Shown piece after piece: positions 7,310-15,525 of a stretch of DNA of 64,000 nt. Origin of the DNA: Herpetosiphonaceae bacterium (GTDB lineage Bacteria > Chloroflexota > Chloroflexia > Chloroflexales > Herpetosiphonaceae); assembly GCA_026003835.1 (NCBI GenBank), contig BPHZ01000004.1:212556-276555 (forward strand). The letters are read 5' to 3'. The notes beneath the pieces were generated by a model, which was given only the letters and a program-made list of their open reading frames with translations, made no database searches and was not told where the DNA came from. Position 1 is the stretch's first letter. Each line of letters starts with the position of its first letter. The position numbers and the translations under genes are program-made.

Positions 7310-8689
7310 ATGCGACATACATTCCTGACCGTTGATCTCGGCTTTGGCGATGCGGGCAAAGGATCGATTGTGGATGTGCTTACCCGCGCATACGATGCCC
7401 ATACGATCGTTCGCTACAACGGAGGCGCCCAGGCGGGCCATCGTGTGGTTACAGCCGGCGCAGCCCCACGCGAGCATGTCTTCGCCCAGTTTGGCAGCGG
7501 AACACTTGCCGGGGCGGCGACGCACCTCTCGCGTTTTATGCTGCTGGACCCTCTGGCTATGGTTGTGGAGGAGCAGCATCTCCAGACGCTAGGCGTAGGA
7601 GATGCCTTTCAGCGAACGACGATCGACGAGCGCGCGCTGGTGATCACCCCCTACCAGCGGGCGGTCAATCGCCTGAAGGAGCTGGCGCGTGGCGCGGGGC
7701 GGCACGGCAGCTGCGGCATGGGCATCGGCGAGACGATGTCCGACTCCTTGCAGTATGGCGATCGCGTCCTGTTTGCCGGCGATCTCTGCAATCCTCATGC
7801 TCTGCGTGACAAATTGGCCTTCCTGCGAGAGGCCAACCTGGCAAAAGTGCAGGCGCTGCGCTCTTCCCTGCCCGAAAGTGAGCAGGTCGCTTTGGAGCTG
7901 GACTGGCTGATCGATGACGATCAATCGAGTTGGTTGATCGATGCCTACCGCGACTTTGCCGGCCAGGCGCGCATTGTGCCCGGCGATTATCTGCATACCA
8001 TCCTGGCCCGACCTGGCGCTGTCGTCTTTGAAGGGGCGCAGGGCGTGCTGCTGGACGAGTGGAATGGCTTCCACCCATACACGACTTGGAGCACGACAAC
8101 GCTGGACAACGCCTATCGCCTGCTCGACGAGGCAGGCTATGATGGCCGTCTGACTCGCATCGGTATTACCCGCGCCTATACCACGCGCCATGGGGCCGGG
8201 CCGCTGGTGACAGAAGACCTTGCGTTGACCAGCGCGCTGCCCGACCCACGCAATGGCTTTAACGATTGGCAGCAGGGCTTCCGCGTTGGCTGGCTGGATC
8301 TGGTTCTGCTGCGCTATGCGCTGGACGTTGTCGGCCCGCTGGATTACCTGGCTGTGACCTGTCTGGACCGCCTGGCTGGGCTGCCTATGCTCCAGGTTTG
8401 CCGCCGCTACCGCTACGACACCTTTACCATCGACCGTATCGCCCGATCCCCAATTCCGCACTCGCTAGCGTACCAGGAGCAGCTTACCAACAATCTCGCG
8501 CGCTGCCGGCCGCTATTCGAGACTGTCCCTGATCTCGCTGCATTGCTGGAGCTACTGAGCGGCGAGTTGGGGGTGCCGATCGGTCTGATCTCAGAAGGTC
8601 CTACCGCTGAGGACAAGTCGTTTTGCCACGCAATCGATCGTCAGCGAGCAGGCTCCGCCCTCAGCGCCCCTTCTCGCGCCCTGCCATAA
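7310..8689 (+). CDS. Divergent adenylosuccinate-synthetase-family protein
   Basis: This 459-residue protein has the PurA fold throughout but is not the housekeeping enzyme, which lies at 16831. The P-loop equivalent is GFGDAGKG instead of WGDEGKG, keeping the catalytic Asp (D14) and Lys. The catalytic His is kept in NGGAQAGH (H44). AYTTRHGAGP, the SEGP guanine loop and the Asp of TKLD (here TCLD) are also retained. In contrast the aspartate-binding TTGRxRR segment reads DWQQGFR at 319-325, losing the two Arg that hold L-aspartate, and the IMP loop TTGRGxGP reads SCGMGIGE. I infer GTP-dependent activation of a purine-like substrate with a different or missing amine partner. ATG 7310 follows AGGAG; an upstream TTG at 7271 would begin inside the hairpin. 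Its 3' end overlaps speB tail-to-tail by 29 bases. Confidence 0.8.
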   Translation: MRHTFLTVDLGFGDAGKGSIVDVLTRAYDAHTIVRYNGGAQAGHRVVTAGAAPREHVFAQFGSGTLAGAATHLSRFMLLDPLAMVVEEQHLQTLGVGDAFQRTTIDERALVITPYQRAVNRLKELARGAGRHGSCGMGIGETMSDSLQYGDRVLFAGDLCNPHALRDKLAFLREANLAKVQALRSSLPESEQVALELDWLIDDDQSSWLIDAYRDFAGQARIVPGDYLHTILARPGAVVFEGAQGVLLDEWNGFHPYTTWSTTTLDNAYRLLDEAGYDGRLTRIGITRAYTTRHGAGPLVTEDLALTSALPDPRNGFNDWQQGFRVGWLDLVLLRYALDVVGPLDYLAVTCLDRLAGLPMLQVCRRYRYDTFTIDRIARSPIPHSLAYQEQLTNNLARCRPLFETVPDLAALLELLSGELGVPIGLISEGPTAEDKSFCHAIDRQRAGSALSAPSRALP

Positions 8690-9569
8690 GCAGCGACATC
8701 ACTTTATAGGTCAGCTTCGCCGCCAGATAATCAGGGGCATGATTGGCCGGCTGTGGCGCCAGCTCCACCACGTCGAAGGCGATCACATGGCCGGCGGAGC
8801 GGGCGATCACGCGGACAATGTCCAATACCTCATTCCAGGTCAGGCCATCCGGCTCAGGTGTGCCGGTGGCGGGCATCAGCGCCGCGTCAAAGCAATCGAC
8901 ATCAATCGTCAAATAGACCGGCCTGCCGGCAACAAAGGAGCGCAGCGCCTCAAGATGGCGGCCGGCGTGAACATCCTCGGCGAAGAAGGTTGTTACAAGG
9001 TCGGACTGGTCGCGGATAAAAGCGATCTCCTCTGTGCTCAGCGAGCGAATACCGAGCTGCAGCACCGGCCCCGCGCCCACATCGAGGATCCGGCGCGCGG
9101 CACAGGCGTGGGAGTGCGGCGTCCCTTCGTATGCGTCGCGGAGATCGGCATGGGCATCAAGCTGAACGGTGACAAACTCCTTGTGGACACGGGCCAGCCC
9201 CGCTGCGACCCCTCCTGAGATCGCATGCTCGCCGCCCAGGATACACAGCAGCTTGCCGCTGCCGGCGTGCTCGGCAACAGCGGCGGCGATTGCCTCCATT
9301 GCCGCCTCCGGCGCCCGATAGTCGGGCGCAATAGCCCGGCTGGTATAGACACCCCAGCGCAACGCGGGCTCGTCGTCGAACTCCCGGTCATAAAGCTCCA
9401 CCTGCTGTGAGGCGGTGAGGATCGCTCGCGGCCCGCGGCGTGTGCCCTGGCCGTAGCTTACAGTAACCTCGTAGGGTACTGGGAGGACGACGACCTGCGC
9501 TCGTTCGTAGCTACTGTACTCCTCGTCCAGGCCAAGAAAATTCTCATGAGGAAGATACTCATACGTCAT
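8661..9569 (-). CDS. speB: Agmatinase (ureohydrolase family)
   Basis: Hydrolyses agmatine to putrescine and urea in the cytoplasm, a step of polyamine synthesis. All Mn-ligand signatures of ureohydrolases are present: GGEHAISGG, DAHADLRDAYEGTPHSHA, and DVDCFDAALMPATGTPEPDG. The 302-residue length is normal. The substrate-specific loop fits agmatinase-type proteins better than arginase, but guanidinobutyrase or a related enzyme remains possible. ATG 9567-9569 follows CAGGAGAACAGC. The gene converges on the PurA-like gene with overlapping 3' ends and has no co-oriented partner. Neither strand shows a terminator in the overlap. Confidence 0.88.
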   Translation of the reverse strand: MTYEYLPHENFLGLDEEYSSYERAQVVVLPVPYEVTVSYGQGTRRGPRAILTASQQVELYDREFDDEPALRWGVYTSRAIAPDYRAPEAAMEAIAAAVAEHAGSGKLLCILGGEHAISGGVAAGLARVHKEFVTVQLDAHADLRDAYEGTPHSHACAARRILDVGAGPVLQLGIRSLSTEEIAFIRDQSDLVTTFFAEDVHAGRHLEALRSFVAGRPVYLTIDVDCFDAALMPATGTPEPDGLTWNEVLDIVRVIARSAGHVIAFDVVELAPQPANHAPDYLAAKLTYKVMSLLMAGREKGR

Positions 9570-9866
9570 GCTGTTCTCCTGAGTGACAATTCATGGCTAT
9601 AAGCCATTCACTGCTGCTTTTGCGTTTTTCCACCCCATCATTGTACCGGTAGACACTCAAGCCGCCAAATGAGCTCTTCAATCAAGGGATAGAGCTAAGA
9701 GTTGGAGCACTGGGGCGGCCTGGCTCCGCCAGACCACCTGATCACCAATACTCCGGCCAACGACCAGGTCGAAGCGCGTGATATACTAGAGGTGAAAAGA
9801 TCGCAATATACAGCCGTGTGCTCTGAGCTTTTCGCTCATAGCTCGACGTTGAACTGAGGAGGGACT

Positions 9867-10079
9867 ATGCCGCAGTATAAGAACCGCATGTACCGCAAGG
9901 AAATGCTTTCCGAGCGTCGCCGCCTTGCCGGGATTGTGCGGGCGATGGAGGCTGGTGAAGAGCTGCCCCCCGGAACCCAGCTGCCCGTCGATGAGCAAGG
10001 GCGGCCACTCACACTTGAACAGATGAAGGAGCGGATCGAAGAACTCGATGGCTTGCTCGACCGTGTACACAAAGATTAG
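9867..10079 (+). CDS. Small uncharacterised protein, 70 residues
   Basis: ATG 9867 sits 6 bases after GAGGAGG, so it is very probably translated. The product is highly charged, with two predicted helices (MYRKEMLSERRRLAGIVRAM and EQMKERIEELDGLLDRVHK) joined by a short Pro/Gly turn, and has no Cys or membrane segment. I do not recognise the family. It stands alone between speB and the hybrid sensor kinase, same strand as the latter, with 96 bases between. Confidence 0.65.
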   Translation: MPQYKNRMYRKEMLSERRRLAGIVRAMEAGEELPPGTQLPVDEQGRPLTLEQMKERIEELDGLLDRVHKD

Positions 10080-10175
10080 TAGTTGCTGATCTTTTGCGAT
10101 CCTGTCGCGCTGGCGCAGAGATCCCATCAACGAGATCGAGCCATCAAACCTACCTTGTAGAGCAGCCGAGGCTCC

Positions 10176-13100
10176 ATGAACCTGCGTCGACGTTGGCGTA
10201 GCAGCATCTCTGCGAAAATTATCTTTGTCGTCTGGACAGTGAGCCTGCTCCCACTCCTCTTCCTGGGCCTCTATGGATCGCTAACGCTCCAAAGCGGCCA
10301 TGCCGAGATCGCGGCCCAGGAGTACGCCGCGATGAAGCGCCTGGCCGTCCAGCAGGCGGAAGAAACCACGACACTCCGCGTGCGAGATCTGGATCACCAG
10401 CTCGGCGAAGTTAAACGCATCCTTGAGCTGTTACGCCGTGAGCTGGAAGCAGTCTACGCGTTACCGCCGCCGTCCGACTTGCCTGTTGAGCTGCAGCGCG
10501 ATCCCCGGTATGGCTTCCATTGGTCCCACGCAGGTGCTGATGGCCCGACCTACTGGCTTACTGCGGCATATACATTCAGCGCGGAGCTGGACGATGATCT
10601 CCGCCGTAGTGGTCGGATAGAATCCCTGCTTCGGCAGATTTACGAGGTAGAACAGGGGCGATTCGCAAACATCTACCTTAATACAGCCAGCGGCCTTGGC
10701 GTGATCTATCCGCAAGTCGATGTGCCGGCGATGGTGGAGCTTGGTCTGCTCCCAGCCGATCTCTCCTTTCCGGAGGTGTCATTTTACGCCCTCGCCGATC
10801 CTGCGCACAACCCGAGCCGGGAGATTACATGGACTCCTCCATATCTGGATCCGGTTGGGAAGGGCTGGATGGTCACAGCCATGGCTCCGGTCTACGCGCC
10901 CAATGGTACATTTGAGGGTGTATTGGGCGCCGATCTTACCCTTCAGACGCTGCTGAACGACCTGTTGGCGCCAAGCCTGACCTACAGGCAGCAGTACACC
11001 TTGTTGCTTGACGCTGATGGTCTGGTCGTCGCGGCACCGGAGAACAGACGCGCCGAGCTGGGCTGGCCCTCAAGCGCCGCTCCTGGAGAGTTCAATCTGG
11101 GCCGCTCGGAGCGATCCGCCTGGCAGGAGGTGCTCGCGCCGCTACTGGATGGGAACATCAGGCATGCCGAGATCGATCTCCCCGAAGGCCGGCGCTACCT
11201 CTTTAATGGCTGGGTGGAGGCAACTGGATGGCATGTTGTCACAGTGCTGCCGGAGGAAGACATCATCGGCCCACTGCAGCCTATGCGCGAGTCCAATCTG
11301 CAGACGTTGCGGGCGATCGGTCAGAACGTTTTGCTGGCAGCGCTGCTGGCCCTGGCAATCGCACCGCTCATCGGCATCGCATTGAGTAGACAGATCACCC
11401 GGCCGCTACGCAGCTTTACACAGCAGGTATCCGCACTGGCAGCGGGCACGGGGCCGCTGCAGCCGGTTTCCGTCAGCGGCCAGGATGAGGTCGGAAGGCT
11501 GGCGCGCGCCTTCAACCGTATGGTTGATGAGCTGAACGCGCGCACGCGGCAGATCGAGGAGCAGCAAAAGATCCTCCAGGAGCGCAATGCCGAGCTTACA
11601 GCACTCAACGCTGTTATCTCATCACTGCATAGCTCACTCAACCTGAGTGATGTCTACAAGACCGCGCTTCAGCAAAGCCTGCAGTTCCTGGGCTGTGAGT
11701 ATGGAATGATCTACCTGCTGGATGGAGATAAGCTTCAGATCGAGCGAGCTATTCTGCCTGAGGATGTAGCACAGCATGTGCAACCTGTCGCCGAGCGCGG
11801 CCTTTCCGGGGAGGTGCTGCGGCTGCGAGCGCCGGTGATCTCGACCGATCTATCGCAGGACTCGCGTATCCGTGTGGCGCCTGAGCACCGTGGCAACCTG
11901 CGCGCCTACCTGGGTGTGCCGCTCCAGCATGCCGGCATGCTCTACGGAGTGCTTGCCGTGCTCACCGAGTCGGAGCGGGTTTTTAGCCCGCGTGAGATTG
12001 CCCTTATGCAGGCGATCGGTGAGCAGGTCGGTATGGCGATCGCTAACGCGCAGCTCTACGCCGATCTCCAGCGCTCCTATGCGAAGCTGGCGGCGGCCCA
12101 GGAGGAGGCTACCAGGGCGCAGCGCCTGCGGGCCATCGGCCAGCTTGCCAGCGGTATCGCCCATGACTTCAACAACATGCTCACCGGAATTATGGGCTTC
12201 ACAAACCTGCTGATGCTTGACGAAACCGATCCGGAGCGGCGCCATATGCTTGCCGCCATTGAGCGTACCGTTGGGGATGGCGCGGCGCTCGTGGCTCGCA
12301 TGCAGGAGTTCGGCCGTGTCCGGCGCGACCAGCCTCGCTCGCCAGTCAACCTCAACGCCATCGTCGAGGAGGCCGTCGAACTCACCAGGCCCCGCTGGCG
12401 TGATACTGCCCAGGCCAGCGGTGTGCCAATCACCCTCAATCTTGACCTGGCGCCGTTGCCGCTGATCCCCGGCGATCCCGCTGGTTTGCGCGAGATGCTG
12501 ACAAATCTGATCCTCAACGCTCTCGATGCCATGCCCGACGGCGGTACGCTGCGCATCGTAACGGAGCAACAGGCAGAGGTCGTGCTGCTGCATATGAGCG
12601 ATACGGGGGTAGGCATAGCCCCGGAGGTACGCGACCGTATCTTCGAGCCCTTCTTCACGACAAAGGGGATCCAGGGCCACGGTTTGGGATTGGCGATGGT
12701 TAAGGCGATCATCTCGCACCATGGCGGTAAGATCGATGTTATGAGTAGCCCCAACAGCGGCACAACGTTTACCATCCAACTGCCGCTGCGAAGTGGTGAG
12801 ATAGAGAGCGTAGAGGAGATCCGAACCGTTGAGCAGCCGGGCCTGCGTCTGCTCGTTATCGAAGATGATCCGGTTGTCCGGAGTGGGCTCGTCGAGCTAT
12901 TGCGGCGCTGGGGCCATGACGTTACTGCCGCCGCAGACGGCGAAGCTGGGATCGCCGCCTTTGTACCCGGCAACGTTGATGTCGTCATCACCGATCTAGG
13001 GATGCCGAAGATCAGTGGGTGGGATGTTATCAAGGCAGTTCGCGATGTCGATCCCGCTGTACGCATCATCCTCCTGACAGGCTGGGGCAACCAGATCCAG

Positions 13101-13217
13101 CTTGAGGCGGTCTTGGAAGCGGGCGCTAATGCGCTGTTGAGCAAGCCCTACGCGCCGGAACGGCTCCGCGCTCTGCTCGCAGAGCTAACGATCAATAAGC
13201 TTAATATGCTATCATAG
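10176..13217 (+). CDS. Membrane hybrid histidine kinase with dCache, HAMP, GAF and receiver domains
   Basis: A 1013-residue sensor. Residues 12-34 are a first membrane helix, 40-380 an extracellular dCache-type sensor (features PxxGxWxT and APVY...GVLGADLTL), about 388-408 a second helix, then HAMP to about 460 (SRQITRPLRSF start). A coiled linker leads to a GAF domain (about 475-640). The dimerisation helix carries the phospho-His in LASGIAHDFNNMLTGIMGF near 663, followed by a HATPase with N (NLILNALDAMPDG), G1 (SDTGVGI) and G2 (GHGLGLAM) boxes. The C-terminal receiver has its phospho-Asp in VVITDLGMPKISGW. It probably relays to an unlinked partner; the next gene is an aminotransferase. Signal unknown. 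Confidence 0.93.
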   Translation: MNLRRRWRSSISAKIIFVVWTVSLLPLLFLGLYGSLTLQSGHAEIAAQEYAAMKRLAVQQAEETTTLRVRDLDHQLGEVKRILELLRRELEAVYALPPPSDLPVELQRDPRYGFHWSHAGADGPTYWLTAAYTFSAELDDDLRRSGRIESLLRQIYEVEQGRFANIYLNTASGLGVIYPQVDVPAMVELGLLPADLSFPEVSFYALADPAHNPSREITWTPPYLDPVGKGWMVTAMAPVYAPNGTFEGVLGADLTLQTLLNDLLAPSLTYRQQYTLLLDADGLVVAAPENRRAELGWPSSAAPGEFNLGRSERSAWQEVLAPLLDGNIRHAEIDLPEGRRYLFNGWVEATGWHVVTVLPEEDIIGPLQPMRESNLQTLRAIGQNVLLAALLALAIAPLIGIALSRQITRPLRSFTQQVSALAAGTGPLQPVSVSGQDEVGRLARAFNRMVDELNARTRQIEEQQKILQERNAELTALNAVISSLHSSLNLSDVYKTALQQSLQFLGCEYGMIYLLDGDKLQIERAILPEDVAQHVQPVAERGLSGEVLRLRAPVISTDLSQDSRIRVAPEHRGNLRAYLGVPLQHAGMLYGVLAVLTESERVFSPREIALMQAIGEQVGMAIANAQLYADLQRSYAKLAAAQEEATRAQRLRAIGQLASGIAHDFNNMLTGIMGFTNLLMLDETDPERRHMLAAIERTVGDGAALVARMQEFGRVRRDQPRSPVNLNAIVEEAVELTRPRWRDTAQASGVPITLNLDLAPLPLIPGDPAGLREMLTNLILNALDAMPDGGTLRIVTEQQAEVVLLHMSDTGVGIAPEVRDRIFEPFFTTKGIQGHGLGLAMVKAIISHHGGKIDVMSSPNSGTTFTIQLPLRSGEIESVEEIRTVEQPGLRLLVIEDDPVVRSGLVELLRRWGHDVTAAADGEAGIAAFVPGNVDVVITDLGMPKISGWDVIKAVRDVDPAVRIILLTGWGNQIQLEAVLEAGANALLSKPYAPERLRALLAELTINKLNMLS

Positions 13218-13271
13218 TTTCGGCAAGCACTTGAGGCGCAGCAGATCCTAAGCTGATAAAGAGGAGGTGCC

Positions 13272-14438
13272 ATGACCAGGCAGTTACTATCAGAGCGCGT
13301 GAGAAGCGTGCCTCCCTCGGGGATCCGGCGCTTTTTCGATATTGCTGCTACAATGCGGGATGTGATCTCGCTCGGCATCGGCGAGCCGGATTTTGTTACA
13401 CCCGATGTCATCCGTCGCGCAGGCATCGCCTCAATTGAGGCGGGCTATACCGCGTACACCTCAAACTCGGGCCTGCTGGAGCTGCGTCAGGCGCTCTCCG
13501 ATCACCTGGCCCGGCTCTACGGCGTTCATTACGACCCAGAGATTGAGCTCCTGATCACCGTGGGTGTCAGCGAGGCCCTGCAGAACGCCATGCTGGCGCT
13601 GATCGATCCCGGCGACGAGGTCATTATCCCTGAGCCTTGCTTTGTGGCCTACGGCGCTAGCGTGATATTTGCAGGCGGCACCCCGGTCTATGTGCCAACC
13701 AGAGTTGAGGAGCAGTTCCAGGTTACAGGCGCGGCTATTGAGGCAGCGATTACGCCACGGACAAAAGCCATGCTGATCGGCTACCCCAATAATCCCACCG
13801 GCGCGGTCATGTCGCGCGAACGGCTGCTGGAGATCGCGCAGGTTGCCGAGCGCCACGATCTGATCGTTTTCTCGGATGAGATCTACGACCGGCTGGTCTA
13901 TGGTACTGAACACACCTGCTTTGCCTCATTGCCGGGCATGCGCGAGCGTACTGTGCTGCTCGGCGGATTCTCCAAGGCCTACGCGATGACCGGTTGGCGT
14001 CTTGGCTACCTGGCCGCTGGGGCGGAGATCACCGGCGCCGTACGGAAGATTCACCAGTATGCAATTATGTCGGCGCCGACGATGAGCCAGCATGCGGCGC
14101 TTGCTGCGCTCCGCGAAGGTGAGGAGGCGGTCGGCGCAATGGTGGCCGAGTATGATCGGCGCCGCCAGGTTATTGTGAGCGGCCTCAACCAGATCGGGCT
14201 GCCAACCTTTGAGCCCCAGGGCGCCTTTTACGCCTTCCCACAGGTTGGGCACCTTGGGCTGACCAGCGAAGATTTTGCGGAGCGGCTCCTGACGGAGGAG
14301 CATGTTGCAGTTGTTCCGGGCGATGCGTTTGGACCGAGCGGCGCAGGCTTCGTACGCGCCTGCTACGCGACAAGTCTGGATAAAATTGAGGAAGCGCTGG
14401 AGCGCATTGAGCGCCTGGTTCGCAGACTCCAGGAGTAG
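13272..14438 (+). CDS. Class I PLP-dependent aminotransferase
   Basis: A cytoplasmic fold-type I transaminase of 388 residues, in the aspartate/aromatic aminotransferase subgroup. The Schiff-base Lys lies in GGFSKAYAMTGWRLGYLA. The PLP-phosphate and ring contacts appear as SNSGLLELRQAL, YPNNPTG and FSDEIYD, and the carboxylate-binding Arg near the C-terminus in GFVRACYA. ATG 13272 follows AGAGGAGG. It is separated from the sensor kinase by 54 bases and followed after 8 bases by a zinc-ribbon gene, suggesting co-transcription of 13272-15448. The amino-acid substrate cannot be fixed by sequence reading. Confidence 0.92.
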   Translation: MTRQLLSERVRSVPPSGIRRFFDIAATMRDVISLGIGEPDFVTPDVIRRAGIASIEAGYTAYTSNSGLLELRQALSDHLARLYGVHYDPEIELLITVGVSEALQNAMLALIDPGDEVIIPEPCFVAYGASVIFAGGTPVYVPTRVEEQFQVTGAAIEAAITPRTKAMLIGYPNNPTGAVMSRERLLEIAQVAERHDLIVFSDEIYDRLVYGTEHTCFASLPGMRERTVLLGGFSKAYAMTGWRLGYLAAGAEITGAVRKIHQYAIMSAPTMSQHAALAALREGEEAVGAMVAEYDRRRQVIVSGLNQIGLPTFEPQGAFYAFPQVGHLGLTSEDFAERLLTEEHVAVVPGDAFGPSGAGFVRACYATSLDKIEEALERIERLVRRLQE

Positions 14439-14446
14439 GAAACACG

Positions 14447-14758
14447 ATGTCTCAGAACGATCTGATCTGCTACGTCGGTAACGAACCGGCAACAGCTACC
14501 TGCATCACCTGCCGGAGACCAATCTGCGAAGAGCATACCCAGATGGGCCAGCCGTTTATCTCGCTCGGCGATCTGGGCCGCGCCGCTCTCCAGACGCCGG
14601 CAATGTTGTTCGGGCCGCCGCTTGACGAGGTGCCCTACTGCCCAACCTGCCGTGAAGACCTTGCCAACAGGCGCACTGCCGAGCAAATGAAACTACTCGC
14701 CATCTTGCTGCTCCTCCTGGCGCTGGCCGGCCTTGGCATCTACGCCTTTGTCACCTAG
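14447..14758 (+). CDS. Zinc-binding (B-box-like) protein with C-terminal membrane anchor
   Basis: A 103-residue protein. The first half carries Cys/His spacing of a treble or B-box type zinc site: CYVGNE, then CITCRRPICEEH, and later YCPTC. The last 25 residues form one membrane helix (LLAILLLLLALAGLGIYAFV) ending in a two-residue tail, so the zinc domain faces the cytoplasm. This layout is common for small anchored proteins in Chloroflexota (my recollection, not a search). It is sandwiched between the aminotransferase (8 bases before) and a GT2 enzyme (9 bases after). Confidence 0.8.
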   Translation: MSQNDLICYVGNEPATATCITCRRPICEEHTQMGQPFISLGDLGRAALQTPAMLFGPPLDEVPYCPTCREDLANRRTAEQMKLLAILLLLLALAGLGIYAFVT

Positions 14759-14767
14759 GAGGTCGCC

Positions 14768-15448
14768 TTGCTCCTATCGGTTATTATCCCTTGCTACAAC
14801 GAGTCGGCGACGGTGCGCCAGCTCTTGGCAAAGGTGCGGGCTGTGAATCTTCCGATGCAAATTATTGCTGTCGATGATTGCTCAAAAGATGAAACCTACT
14901 GCATCCTCCAGGAAGAGGCTCGCTCGCATCCTATGCTTGTCCTGCGCCATGCGGTGAACAGAGGTAAAGGAGCGGCGATCCGCACCGGTCTGGCCTACGC
15001 TACTGGTCAGATCGTCATTATTCAAGATGCCGATCTGGAGTACGATCCGAACGACTACTACGAGCTGGTCAAGCCGATTGCCGATGGCCGGGTTGATGTC
15101 GTCTTTGGATCGCGCTTCATGGGTAGCCATACGGGCATGTATTTTTGGAATGCGCTCGGCAATAAGGGGCTCACATTTCTCACTAACTTTCTGTTCAACT
15201 GCTGGATCTCCGATATGGAGACGTGTTATAAAGTCATGCGCACGGAGATCATGCGCAGCCTGAACCTCAAGAGCAACGATTTTCGCATCGAGGCAGAGAT
15301 TACCGCGAAGGTGCTCAAACAGGGCCATCGTATCCTGGAGGTACCAATTACCTACGTCGGGCGTACCTACGAGGAGGGCAAGAAGATGCACCCCAAGTAC
15401 GGCTTTCTGACTATTCTGGCCCTGTTGCGCTATCGGCTGATGGATTGA
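14768..15448 (+). CDS. Family 2 glycosyltransferase (DPM1/polyprenyl-phosphate sugar transferase type)
   Basis: A 226-residue cytoplasmic-face glycosyltransferase with a GT-A fold. It opens with LLSVIIPCYNESATVRQLL and shows the nucleotide-sugar Asp (IIAVDDCSKD), the DXD-like QDADLEYDPNDY, and a VVFGSRFMG motif typical of dolichyl/undecaprenyl-phosphate mannose synthases. There are no C-terminal membrane helices. The start is a TTG at 14768, chosen because AGGAGG lies 5 bases before it and the first strand of the fold begins right there; no ATG is suitable. It probably makes a lipid-linked sugar donor for GT-C enzymes such as that at 50479. Confidence 0.9.
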   Translation: MLLSVIIPCYNESATVRQLLAKVRAVNLPMQIIAVDDCSKDETYCILQEEARSHPMLVLRHAVNRGKGAAIRTGLAYATGQIVIIQDADLEYDPNDYYELVKPIADGRVDVVFGSRFMGSHTGMYFWNALGNKGLTFLTNFLFNCWISDMETCYKVMRTEIMRSLNLKSNDFRIEAEITAKVLKQGHRILEVPITYVGRTYEEGKKMHPKYGFLTILALLRYRLMD

Positions 15449-15525
15449 GCTTGGGGAGTTGGATGCCCGGTCCTAAAGACCCCCACCACCTGGGTCGTGG
15501 ACGACCATACATAAAGGAAGAGAGC

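Noticed and set aside
7310..8689. Phage-type PurZ (diaminopurine synthesis)
   Set aside because: The catalytic Asp of the GDxGKG motif is kept and no phage, dATP-hydrolase or DpoZ-like polymerase genes are nearby, so PurZ identity is not supported.
11850..13144. Long minus-strand frames opposite the hybrid histidine kinase
   Set aside because: Shadow frames of a strongly supported multi-domain gene.
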